Assembly: GCA_964449165.1 (NCBI GenBank)
Contig: CAYVAT010000004.1
Coordinates: 108,115-172,114, forward strand
From: CAYSCW01 sp964449165
GTDB lineage: Bacteria > Acidobacteriota > Aminicenantia > Aminicenantales > Aminicenantaceae
Length of the DNA: 64,000 nucleotides
Reading direction: 5' to 3'
The notes beneath the pieces were generated by a model. That model made no database searches and was not told where the DNA came from. It saw only the letters and a list, made by a program, of their open reading frames with translations. Shown here piece after piece: positions 26,768 to 34,608 of the stretch. How positions within the stretch are numbered: the first letter of the stretch is position 1; every line of letters starts with the position of its first letter. Both the position numbers and the translations under genes were made by a program.

Positions 26768-27601
26768 TTAACGTGGTTTCTTAACTAAAAAAACAATCAA
26801 ATAGCCGTAATGCCTAAAGAATTCAAAGTGGTTATAGAGTGCCTCAAAAGGGGCTAGAAGGACCTCTGTTATTTTCGTTAAAGGGCGGAAATGGACATAT
26901 GAAAAGAGATCTAGAATTCTTAATATTCCTGGCATAAAAAGTAAAGAAGATTGATCAAGTATTATGAAATCATTTTTTTTTAAAATCTGAGCCATCTGCT
27001 TTTTCGAAAATGACTTCTCATACCCGAAGGAATAAAGGCCTAGTTTTTGAAGCAAGAAAACCTGGAAAGGCCTTAGAAAGGGATCATATTTGTTGGGAAC
27101 ACCTATAATTGCTTTGCCATCAGGTTTCAGCACCCGATACATTTCTTGGCAAGCTTTATCATATTCTAAGAAATGCTCTGCTGTTCCCATCGAATACACA
27201 TAATCAAAACAATCATTCGAGAAAGGAAGATATCTGAGATCAGCGACATTAAGAAAAAGATTATTCTCACCGGTTTTCGTGGCATCAAGAGCTTGACGAG
27301 TAACAAAGAAGGAAATGTCCACACCGAACGCTTTGGCTTTTTCTGTGAGAATCCATTTTAGGATTCGGGTGTTTTTAGCCTCATTCCACAAGTCTGTTTT
27401 CAAGATGCTCTTCCCCTCTAAGTTAGAAAAATAATTGGAGATTATTCTCTTTTCTTGATTAAAATATATTTTTGTAGAGGGGGATCCATAAAAAGATTTA
27501 ATATCTTTTGCGGCTCGGTTCCAGAACTGTTTAAGCTTATTTTCCGAGAAATCTTCCGGCGTTTTATTCTTTTTTGACCGGATATGTCTTAAATTTTTCA
27601 T
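26768..27601 (-). CDS. Class I SAM-dependent methyltransferase
   Basis: The 277-residue protein has a Methyltransf_11-type core: AFGVDISFFVTRQAL is the acidic-loop strand, DCFDYVYSMGTAEHFLEYDKACQEMYRVLKPDGKAIIGVPNKYDP contains motifs II and III, and a long C-terminal tail with LLFMPGILRIL follows. Its glycine-rich motif I (KSILKTDLWNEAKN) is not typical, which may mean weaker SAM binding or a divergent subgroup. It is paired with the radical SAM gene 4 bp downstream. It probably modifies a glycan or lipid intermediate; the substrate is unknown. Confidence 0.75.
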   Translation of the reverse strand: MKNLRHIRSKKNKTPEDFSENKLKQFWNRAAKDIKSFYGSPSTKIYFNQEKRIISNYFSNLEGKSILKTDLWNEAKNTRILKWILTEKAKAFGVDISFFVTRQALDATKTGENNLFLNVADLRYLPFSNDCFDYVYSMGTAEHFLEYDKACQEMYRVLKPDGKAIIGVPNKYDPFLRPFQVFLLQKLGLYSFGYEKSFSKKQMAQILKKNDFIILDQSSLLFMPGILRILDLFSYVHFRPLTKITEVLLAPFEALYNHFEFFRHYGYLIVFLVKKPR

Positions 27602-27726
27602 CAGAGATGGTAAAAAGATTCTCTATAACGACTCATACGATAATTAATTGGCAAGTATCATAACATCCTGGAATCCAAAATATCAACACGTAGAAAATTT
27701 GATAATTTTGTTAAAAACCTGAAATT

Positions 27727-28707
27727 CTACAAAGCTTGTAAATGTCTCATCCCATTTATGAGTTCCTCTGTGGTGAGGGTGGCTGTGCCCAGTTTTCCGA
27801 CCACGATACCAGCTGCGGTATTGGAGAGAATGGCGGCTTCTTTTATCGATGCTCCGGAGAGAAGAGCGAGTGAGGCAACAGCAATCACCGTATCGCCTGC
27901 TCCTGTAACATCATAGACTTCCCTGGCAGTGGTGGGGATATGATAGGCTTTTTTCCTCTTTTCGAAGACGGTTATCCCCCGCTCTCCTCTTTTCAGGATG
28001 AGAAACCGGGTCAAGATGCGTGAGAGAATTCTCTCTCCGGCCTTTTCCACCTGAGAATCAGAGAGACAAGGATGATGGACAATCTTCTCTGCTTCGTGGT
28101 GATTGGGAGTGATTAAGGTAACGGGTGAGAAGAGGAAGAAGTTCTCAATCTTGGGGTCAACGAAGACGGGGATTTTTTTTCTCTGGGCAAAGGGGAGAAT
28201 CTTCTTCATCAGCGACCGGGTGAGAGTACCTTTGTTATAGTCGGAAAGGAGAATTCCATGGCAGGGATAATTATGGATGAGATCAACAATTTTTTTCTCC
28301 ATCTCTGAAGAAATAGGGTTCTTTTTCTCCAGATCCACTCTGACAACTTGCTGCTGGTGGGCGATGATCCGTGTTTTGACGATGGTGGGCCTGCTCTTGT
28401 CCACAAGAATCCCACGGCTTTCTCCAGCATTCTCTCGGATCCATTCTCCTTCGTTGTCGTTGCCCACCATGCCCACCAGAAGGGGAGAAGATCCCAGACT
28501 TCGGAGATTGTGGCTGACATTGCCTGCTCCTCCCAGACATCGAGTGTCTTTTCTGACCTCAACAACCGGAACAGGGGCTTCAGGTGAGATGCGAGAAACA
28601 TCTCCCCAGATGTATTTGTCCAGCATCAGATCACCCAAAACCAGAATCCTTCTCTTGTTGAAGTCGTGGACAATTTTACTCATCCTTTTCATATCGATGC
28701 CTATCAT
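27727..28707 (-). CDS. hldE1: D-glycero-beta-D-manno-heptose-7-phosphate kinase (RfaE domain I)
   Basis: The protein is a PfkB-family sugar kinase of about 326 residues. Features are VLGDLMLDKYIWGDVSRISPEAPVPVV, GGAGNVSHNLRSLG, LLSDYNKGTL, VDPKIENF, ITPNHHEAE, and the ATP-binding DVTGAGDTVIAVASLAL near residue 275. The RISPEAPVPVV block is specific for heptose-7-phosphate kinases. It makes heptose-1,7-bisphosphate for ADP-heptose and LPS core. The ATG at 28707 overlaps the PHP gene stop in ATGA. No nucleotidyltransferase domain is attached, so a separate HldC-type protein should exist elsewhere. Confidence 0.9.
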   Translation of the reverse strand: MIGIDMKRMSKIVHDFNKRRILVLGDLMLDKYIWGDVSRISPEAPVPVVEVRKDTRCLGGAGNVSHNLRSLGSSPLLVGMVGNDNEGEWIRENAGESRGILVDKSRPTIVKTRIIAHQQQVVRVDLEKKNPISSEMEKKIVDLIHNYPCHGILLSDYNKGTLTRSLMKKILPFAQRKKIPVFVDPKIENFFLFSPVTLITPNHHEAEKIVHHPCLSDSQVEKAGERILSRILTRFLILKRGERGITVFEKRKKAYHIPTTAREVYDVTGAGDTVIAVASLALLSGASIKEAAILSNTAAGIVVGKLGTATLTTEELINGMRHLQAL

Positions 28708-29840
28708 GGTTTCTCCTTTCTTATAAAAATGGGATTGGAGAGGATCCAAGGTATATTTTTTGCTAATGGTGATCTTTCCTTAAGGTAAACCTCAATCCTG
28801 TAGATACCCGCTTCTTTGACTTCATAGACAAGGCTGTCTTCTGATGAGTTGAGGATTCTCTTTCCATTTCGGATAAGATAGATTTCTTTGGAGAAAGGAA
28901 ACGCAGCTCTGACGTGGATGATCAGCGGAGATAGGAGTCTCGATACACCGCCCATCGGGATTCTCCTCTGCCCGGCTTCCGCCCAGAAACGGAATCCTTT
29001 GGCTTGGGCCGCTGCATCGATGGCATTATAGAATCTTCCCTTTCTCAGGGCAGTGAGGATTTGATCCTTTGCTTTTCCGAAGTCTTCTGCCATGGGTTCA
29101 CGGAGCAGAAGATGAAGATGAAGAAAGTCGAGAAGAGGAGCGTAAAGGAGGTGAGCGTCGATGCTGTAGTAACCATAGATGGGATGAATCAAGTTGAGCT
29201 CATCCCATTTTCTCATATTCCTCTCAGGCCTTTTAAGCATCCTCAGCAGAGCGTATTTGGGCTTTACGAGGAATGCAGGAAGGTAGGGAATCATGCCAAG
29301 GAAGTTTTTCTTGAAAGATGTGTTGGCATTGATGATCTCTATACCTGAATAATCAATGAATTCTCCCCACGTCCAGCTTACCTTTGAATAGGGATGAGCG
29401 ATGATGGAAAATCCTCCTGCCGATTGTATTTCCAAGACAGCGTCTTCTGTATTTTGGGAAAAAGGACGATACGGGACATCGAAGCCCAACCCCACAAGAT
29501 GCCCCCTGCTGACGGAAAGCTCCGATCCTGCCAACACCAGCACACCTTGCTTCCATCCCTGCTCTGCCAAGGACTCCAGGTTGGGATGTCCGTGGTCAGT
29601 AATGATGATAAAATCCAAAGACCTGCGGGCGGCAAGTTTTGCGATTTCATCGATACTTTTTCGGCCATCAGAGAAGAGCGAATGGATGTGGTAGGCTCCT
29701 TTTATCTCCCTTGAAGAAGACGGCAGAAAAGAGTCTTCGTAAGTTCTGAACCTGAGAAGATTGAAACCCAGCCAGAATCCGTAAAGAAAAAAGAGAGCCA
29801 GCAGTACAAAAAGGAATTTATGCTTTCTTGACTTAGCCAA
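28704..29840 (-). CDS. Membrane-anchored PHP-domain phosphoesterase
   Basis: The 378-residue protein starts with TTG at 29840 (MAKSRKHKF), followed by one membrane helix (about residues 8-25). A PHP domain begins GAYHIHSLFSDGRKSIDEIAKLAARRSLDFIIITDHGH, with the metal-binding His and Asp residues HIH and TDHGH; FSIIAHPYS and further ligands follow. A C-terminal beta domain (about 300-378) resembles that of other periplasmic PHP proteins. PHP domains hydrolyse phosphoesters with di- or trinuclear metal sites. It lies between waaL and the heptose kinase gene, suggesting a role in LPS or lipid-carrier phosphate removal. The substrate is inferred only. Confidence 0.82.
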   Translation of the reverse strand: MAKSRKHKFLFVLLALFFLYGFWLGFNLLRFRTYEDSFLPSSSREIKGAYHIHSLFSDGRKSIDEIAKLAARRSLDFIIITDHGHPNLESLAEQGWKQGVLVLAGSELSVSRGHLVGLGFDVPYRPFSQNTEDAVLEIQSAGGFSIIAHPYSKVSWTWGEFIDYSGIEIINANTSFKKNFLGMIPYLPAFLVKPKYALLRMLKRPERNMRKWDELNLIHPIYGYYSIDAHLLYAPLLDFLHLHLLLREPMAEDFGKAKDQILTALRKGRFYNAIDAAAQAKGFRFWAEAGQRRIPMGGVSRLLSPLIIHVRAAFPFSKEIYLIRNGKRILNSSEDSLVYEVKEAGIYRIEVYLKERSPLAKNIPWILSNPIFIRKEKP

Positions 29841-29846
29841 CCTGAT

Positions 29847-31127
29847 TTATCCTTTACTCCTTTTCATGTTCTTGATGCGCTGCAGGGCAAACGGTATGGT
29901 CATCATATAGAGAAAGAGAGTGGTGATTTCGGAGTCTCCGAAATTATATTCGAAGAGACCGGCAATAACTAATCCCGAGATGGCTGCTAAAGCAGCTGCT
30001 GCTAAGGGGAAAAGGGATGGCTCTTTTTTTCTCAGCAGCTTCGCTTGAGCCACCATGGCCCAGACAAGGAAAGCTAGCCAACTGAGAAGGGTCGGGATCC
30101 CTCTTTCAGCAGCGATCTGGATGAAGTTATTGTGGAGATGAACATTTTGTCTTGCCTCATCGGAGAGGTCAAACCTGGGATCCTTGAAGACCAGGTCCAC
30201 TGTGTCCGGACCTGTTCCAAAAAGCGGCTGATCCTTGATAATAGTCAATCCTGTCTTTATGTACTCTATTCGGTATCTGTTGGAGGGGGACTTCAGGTTG
30301 AAAGTGCTCAGGGCTCTCTGTTTGATGGGCTGAGGGCTGGCCAGGAAGAAAAGCCCCACAGCCACAGGTACCAAGATGAGAGTCTTAGGCTTGTAGAGGA
30401 AAAGGATGACACAGGAGGCGATGATGATCCCCAGCCAGGCACTTCGTGTCAAGGTAAGAGCCAGGGCTCCAAGAGAAAAGATATACCCTATTCCCCATAG
30501 ATACCGCCATTTGTCTTTGGAGAAGAGAAACATGCTCGCAGCCGCAGTGCTGAAAAGAAGCAGGAGCCCTGCCTGGGTCATGTAATGGCCCATGAATCCC
30601 GTTATTCTTTCACCAGGATAGCTGCGGAAAAGAAAATAGAAGAGAGAGTAGAGGAGGCTTATCCATCCCGAAACTAAGAGCGCCCGGTGGATTTTTGAGA
30701 CTGTTTTCTCTTCTTGGATACCGAGATAGATAATGGGTACGATGAGGAAGAGAAGGAGCTCTCGGCTGTCTTTTAGACTGATTTGAGGATCGACGGAGAG
30801 AAAAGAGGAGATGAGAGAGAGGATACTATAGAGGAGCAAGGGCCAGAAAAAAGATGGGAAGAGAGGCTTCTGTTTTTCGCGGATGAGAATGGCGATCCAG
30901 CAGAGGAAGGAAAGAAAGATAAAAATCTGGCTCAAGGAGATGGATATCATGGAGAAAAGAAGGTAGAGGGTGATGAACCAGGAGATGAGGGTGAAAAGAG
31001 GGATCTTTTTCCATTTTCTTTTGCTCCTCAGTCCTTCCGCCTCTAGGATTGAATTATCCAAGCCTTGTGAGGATGCAAGGGGCGGAGAGCTTCCTCTATC
31101 AGAATGTCTTTTCACTTTTCGATTCAT
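29847..31127 (-). CDS. waaL: O-antigen ligase family protein
   Basis: This polytopic membrane protein of 426 residues has about 10-12 helices. A large periplasmic loop in the second half holds GTGPDTVDLVF and LHNNFIQIAAERGIPTLLSWLAFL, where H-N-N is the diagnostic motif of the Wzy_C ligase/polymerase superfamily. RITGFMGHYMTQAG and LTRSAWLGII are also typical. It joins O-antigen or another glycan to lipid A core, or polymerises repeat units. Genes for heptosyltransferase, PHP and heptose kinase are 6-8 bp apart on the same strand, forming one LPS operon. Ligase versus Wzy polymerase cannot be separated with certainty. Confidence 0.85.
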   Translation of the reverse strand: MNRKVKRHSDRGSSPPLASSQGLDNSILEAEGLRSKRKWKKIPLFTLISWFITLYLLFSMISISLSQIFIFLSFLCWIAILIREKQKPLFPSFFWPLLLYSILSLISSFLSVDPQISLKDSRELLLFLIVPIIYLGIQEEKTVSKIHRALLVSGWISLLYSLFYFLFRSYPGERITGFMGHYMTQAGLLLLFSTAAASMFLFSKDKWRYLWGIGYIFSLGALALTLTRSAWLGIIIASCVILFLYKPKTLILVPVAVGLFFLASPQPIKQRALSTFNLKSPSNRYRIEYIKTGLTIIKDQPLFGTGPDTVDLVFKDPRFDLSDEARQNVHLHNNFIQIAAERGIPTLLSWLAFLVWAMVAQAKLLRKKEPSLFPLAAAALAAISGLVIAGLFEYNFGDSEITTLFLYMMTIPFALQRIKNMKRSKG

Positions 31128-31135
31128 TCTTGCCT

Positions 31136-32248
31136 TTACTTTGCTTCAGGATCATCCTCATCATGGCCATGCTTCTGAGATTCATTTCCTTTCAGGAAGC
31201 CGAGACAAGCAGTGTAGACCTCTTCTGGATCAATGCTGCGCAAGCATCTGAAGTCTCGATAGATGCATTGTCTTTGCTTGCATGGTCGACAGTCAAAGCT
31301 TTTCTCTATCAAAATCGCCTTAGCCTTCCAGGGAGCAAAGTTGGCAGGGAGAGTAGGGCCAAAATAAGCCACGATTGGGGTTGTTGTGGAAGCAGCGATG
31401 TGCATGGGGCCACTGTCAGGACCGACAAACAGGGAGGAGGAAAGGATAAGTTCTCTTAATTCCCTCAAGTTAAGATTTCCGACTAAGGAATAGATCGGAG
31501 CAGGACTTCCCTTAATAATGAGTGTTTCTGCATCTCTGTCTTCGTCTGTTCCAACCAGAACAACCTTTGCCTTGGGGTGAAGAGAGAGGCGTTTTATCAA
31601 TCCAATGATTTTGTCTGCTCCCCAATTACGGAATTCATTTCCCGCGCTGATATGGATTACCACCACTTTGGAATCATGCAGGCGGTTTTCTGTGATGAAA
31701 TTCTTGATTTTTTGGATATCCTCCCTTTTTGGCCGAGGAAGAGAAAGAGGAGGAATGGCGGAGACTTCTACCCCGAGGGCTTTCACCAGGTTGACATGGT
31801 TTTCCACGCTGTGATAAGGCCCGTTCTTCCTGTTTCGAGGGATAGCAATATGGTAGACAAAATTTCTGTACTTAACTTTATAACCCACTTTAAGCTTTGT
31901 TCCAGAGAAAAAAGTTATCCAGGAAGCCCGGGGTCCGCTGTGGAAATCGAGTACAGCGTCGAAGGCTTTCTTTCGGATTCTCCGGATGAGCCGCAAGAAA
32001 CCCCTCGTATTCAGATTTTCGGGAAGGGCCAGGACCTCATCCACATGGGGATGGTCTTCGACAAGCTCCCTGTAAGGCTCTTCCACCATGTAGGAGATGG
32101 AGGCATTGGGGAAATTCTCTCTCAGGATGGAAAGAGCGGGGGTGGTCATGATGACGTCACCGATCCGTCTCAGCCGAATCAGGAGTATTTTGTTGATATC
32201 TGAGGGGTCAATCTTTTGTTTTTCTTTCTGGCTCAATGGTGGCCTCAT
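31136..32248 (-). CDS. waaF: ADP-heptose:LPS heptosyltransferase (GT9)
   Basis: The 370-residue GT-B enzyme has NKILLIRLRRIGDVIMTTPALSIL at the N-terminus, the GT9 signature. DFHSGPRASWITFFSG, VVIHISAGNEFRNW and a C-terminal donor site FVGPDSGPMHIAASTTTPIVAYFGPT follow, with the His-Ile-Ala-Ala typical of WaaC/WaaF/WaaQ. It adds heptose to the LPS core. The ATG at 32248 lies 41 bp inside the Trm112-like gene; no better start is visible before the first strand. Together with the heptose kinase gene it shows that this organism builds a heptose-containing core. Confidence 0.9.
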   Translation of the reverse strand: MRPPLSQKEKQKIDPSDINKILLIRLRRIGDVIMTTPALSILRENFPNASISYMVEEPYRELVEDHPHVDEVLALPENLNTRGFLRLIRRIRKKAFDAVLDFHSGPRASWITFFSGTKLKVGYKVKYRNFVYHIAIPRNRKNGPYHSVENHVNLVKALGVEVSAIPPLSLPRPKREDIQKIKNFITENRLHDSKVVVIHISAGNEFRNWGADKIIGLIKRLSLHPKAKVVLVGTDEDRDAETLIIKGSPAPIYSLVGNLNLRELRELILSSSLFVGPDSGPMHIAASTTTPIVAYFGPTLPANFAPWKAKAILIEKSFDCRPCKQRQCIYRDFRCLRSIDPEEVYTACLGFLKGNESQKHGHDEDDPEAK

Positions 32249-32396
32249 CGATGAGCATCACCGGAATACCTTCCTTTATGGGATAGACCCGATGGCATTT
32301 CACGCACTTTAGACCTTTCTCATCTGAGGTCAACTTGACATCTGTCTTACATAAAGGGCAGGCAAGGATTTCTAGAAGTTGAGGGTCAAGGACCAT
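32208..32396 (-). CDS. Trm112 family (UPF0434/YcaR-like) zinc protein
   Basis: This small protein of 62 residues contains LLEILACPLCKTDVKLTSDEKGLKCVKCHRVYPIKEGIPVMLIDEA, with the two CxxC pairs of the bacterial Trm112/YcaR family. In eukaryotes and archaea, Trm112 activates methyltransferases; bacterial homologues often lie beside LPS genes such as lpxK and kdsB. Here it heads the LPS operon and overlaps waaF by 41 bp. Its partner is unknown; the two methyltransferases in the region (26768-27601 and 35918-36571) are candidates. Confidence 0.88.
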   Translation of the reverse strand: MVLDPQLLEILACPLCKTDVKLTSDEKGLKCVKCHRVYPIKEGIPVMLIDEATIEPERKTKD

Positions 32397-32509
32397 TCTT
32401 TATCTCCTTCAGGGTATAATAACCCATATTCTTTCCCTCCGTCAATCTTACGATATTTTTTGATACCATTTCCAAATCCATGATAGTTGAAGATGAGGAA
32501 TATAGTCAG

Positions 32510-32642
32510 CCACTGCGCCGGTTCCCATCCCTCCTCGCCAAGACCCTCCCACCCTCCACAATGGGCTTCAGAGATATGGGTCCTGGCTCCGATCTGCCTA
32601 ACCACACAAAATGTTTCCCTCATCACGGAAACAGAAATGCAG
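32510..32642. repeat. Intergenic palindromic repeat, copy A
   Basis: The 286-bp gap between the Trm112-like gene and the GT4 gene contains a copy of a repeat found also at 37845-37975. The core GCCAAGACCCTCCCACCC and the following ATGGGCTTC are shared, the flanking GGTTCCCATCC resembles the stem of copy B, and similarity continues to a CGGAAA...AAATGC end at the same spacing (82 versus 83 bp from the core). In this copy the outer stem is degraded. A small extra hairpin GTTTCC-N8-GGAAAC lies near its right end. No gene is seen in the gap. Confidence 0.7.
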
Positions 32643-32682
32643 ATTGACAGCGGGTTGAGAGGGGTGATATTTTAAGCAAAAA

Positions 32683-33786
32683 ATGAAGGTTTGCTTTCTG
32701 GGAGGTTACAATCCGAGTTATCCACGAAACACGGTCATCAGAAAAGGCTTCAGGGCACACGGGATAGCAGTTTCTCAATGCTGGCTGCCTCCTGGATATA
32801 AATCATGGATGCGTTATCCTCTGCTTTTTTTTCGTTCCTGGTCGTGTCTTTCCGGCCATGATCTCTTTTTTGTCCCTGAGTTTTGTCAGAAAGATGTCCC
32901 TTTAGCGAAATTCATTTCCTTTTTTGCAGGAAGAAAGGTGATTTTCGATCCTCTGGCTTCCCGCTTCGAGACCAAGATACTGGACTGGAAGAGGAAACCT
33001 CCTCATTCCTGGCAGGCCAGATGGAACTTCAGGATAGATTCTTGGGCTTTCAGGCTCTCCAATCTCGTCCTCGCCGATACCCATGCCCACAAGGAATATT
33101 ACTGTCAGGACTACAGGCTTCCCGATGATAAAGTGGAGGTTGTGCCAGTGGGCTATGACAGCGACCTTTTTCAACGCATATCAGATAAAGAAAGGCAGGG
33201 AGGAGATAAGTTTAAAGTTCTTTTCTTCGGTTCTTTCCTTCCTCTTCATGGGGTCAAGACCATCATCCAGTCGGCGAGGATTCTGTCTAGAAAAGATTCC
33301 TCTGTCTTTATTAAGCTTATCGGTTCAGGACAGACAAGGCCTGAGTCCCAGGCACTGGCTTCCCGATGGAGCTTGGATAACGTTCATTTTGAAGGATGGC
33401 TCCCTCAAGAATCTCTTCCTCAGCAAATTGCCCAGGCGGATATTTGCTTGGGGATTTTTGGGAAGGGAGAGAAGGCGAGAAGGGTTGTTCCCCACAAGAT
33501 TTTTCAGGCCATGGCTATGGGAAAAGCAGTTGTTACCCTCCGTACCCCTGCTGTGGAAGAGTTTTTTCACCACAGAGAGGATATATTTCTCTGTCCCTCA
33601 TCCCATCCGTCAGAGGTAGCCCAGGCTGTGCTTGAGCTGAAGAGAGACTCTGAATTAAGAAGAAAAGTAGCAGAAGGAGGATATGATCTGGTAAGCCAGA
33701 AATTTTCGCCCGAGGCCATCGGCAGCATGCTTATAGATATTTTAAAGAGGCATCATTATCTCTCCTCCCAAGGACTTCTCCATTGA
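32683..33786 (+). CDS. Glycosyltransferase family 4
   Basis: The 367-residue GT-B protein opens MKVCFLGGYNPSYPRNTVIRKGFRAHG. It carries FKVLFFGSFLPLHGVKTIIQSARIL in the linker, GSGQTRPESQAL, and the donor site VPHKIFQAMAMGKAVVTLRTPAVEEFF with the GT4 glutamate. It transfers a sugar to LPS core or another glycan. It starts a plus-strand operon: the following WaaP-like kinase gene begins within its stop (ATTGA). Acceptor and donor are unknown. Confidence 0.87.
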   Translation: MKVCFLGGYNPSYPRNTVIRKGFRAHGIAVSQCWLPPGYKSWMRYPLLFFRSWSCLSGHDLFFVPEFCQKDVPLAKFISFFAGRKVIFDPLASRFETKILDWKRKPPHSWQARWNFRIDSWAFRLSNLVLADTHAHKEYYCQDYRLPDDKVEVVPVGYDSDLFQRISDKERQGGDKFKVLFFGSFLPLHGVKTIIQSARILSRKDSSVFIKLIGSGQTRPESQALASRWSLDNVHFEGWLPQESLPQQIAQADICLGIFGKGEKARRVVPHKIFQAMAMGKAVVTLRTPAVEEFFHHREDIFLCPSSHPSEVAQAVLELKRDSELRRKVAEGGYDLVSQKFSPEAIGSMLIDILKRHHYLSSQGLLH

Positions 33787-34607
33787 AACAAAAATTTGGC
33801 CAACCTGTGCGGCTTCCTCCATTCAGGGGGAGAGTGAATTCCAGCTATGATCACCCTCGGTTTCTGGAAGCCGTCACAAATTGTGAGAGCCTTCTTGATG
33901 GCCCTGATTGTGAAATTCTGCATGAAGGACGCAATCGACTGGGTGTTGTTTCCCTTTCCCGTAAAGATGGAACCAGAGCAGATATCGTTATTAAAGAGTT
34001 CCGTACTCGCGGTGCAAACAAACTCAAGAGCATTTTTCTCCCTGGCAAAGCCTCGAAGGCGTGGAGCGGGGCGCACAGACTCTTGGAAAGAGAGATCGGC
34101 ACACCTTTTCCTGTGGCTTACCTGGAGGAAAGAGGAAGATTCTTTCTCCGAAGAAGCTTCTATTTGAGTGAGAGAATTGAAGGAGCGGAGGAAGCGAGAT
34201 CCCTGTTCCGAAACCTTCATCCACAGGAGCTTGAATCCTTGTTGCTTGCCCTTGCCAGATTTCTTTCCAATTGTCACCAAAAGTGTGTTCTCCACCGAGA
34301 TCTTTCCGACGGGAACATCCTGGTCAGGAGGAGTAACCAGAGGCATCATCAGTTTTTTTTGATCGACACCAATCGGGTTCGGATAAAAAAACACATCAAC
34401 CTGTTGAGCAGGGTGAAGAATCTTATTCGATTGGGTGTTCCGCCTGGAGCTCAGCGCTTTTTCTTGTCCTGTTATTTGGGGGATCACAGCGAAAAGGCAT
34501 TCATCTGGCTCTGGTATCGTTTCCACAAGTTATGTTACTCATGGTATATTGAGATGAAAAAGAAGCTCAGGCTCAGACAAATAGCCCGGAGATTAAGGAT
34601 TCAGTGA
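33783..34607 (+). CDS. Lipopolysaccharide kinase (Kdo/WaaP) family protein
   Basis: The protein of 274 residues has a protein-kinase-like fold. Signals are DIVIKEF (ATP-binding Lys), the catalytic loop LHRDLSDGNILV (HRD, and Asn four residues after Asp) and FLIDTNR in place of DFG. This matches the WaaP/KdkA group that phosphorylates heptose or Kdo in LPS core. The start is TTG at 33783, overlapping the GT4 stop codon by 4 bp. Kinase substrate is inferred: core heptose is likely, given waaF nearby. The C-terminal 40 residues are very basic and may bind the membrane. Confidence 0.83.
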   Translation: MKQKFGQPVRLPPFRGRVNSSYDHPRFLEAVTNCESLLDGPDCEILHEGRNRLGVVSLSRKDGTRADIVIKEFRTRGANKLKSIFLPGKASKAWSGAHRLLEREIGTPFPVAYLEERGRFFLRRSFYLSERIEGAEEARSLFRNLHPQELESLLLALARFLSNCHQKCVLHRDLSDGNILVRRSNQRHHQFFLIDTNRVRIKKHINLLSRVKNLIRLGVPPGAQRFFLSCYLGDHSEKAFIWLWYRFHKLCYSWYIEMKKKLRLRQIARRLRIQ

Positions 34608-34608
34608 G

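Noticed and set aside
32372..32675. Two short open frames on opposite strands (84 and 62 codons)
   Set aside because: Both lie over the palindromic repeat, have biased composition (Pro/Ser or Gly/Trp rich) and no ribosome site, so they are products of the repeat.
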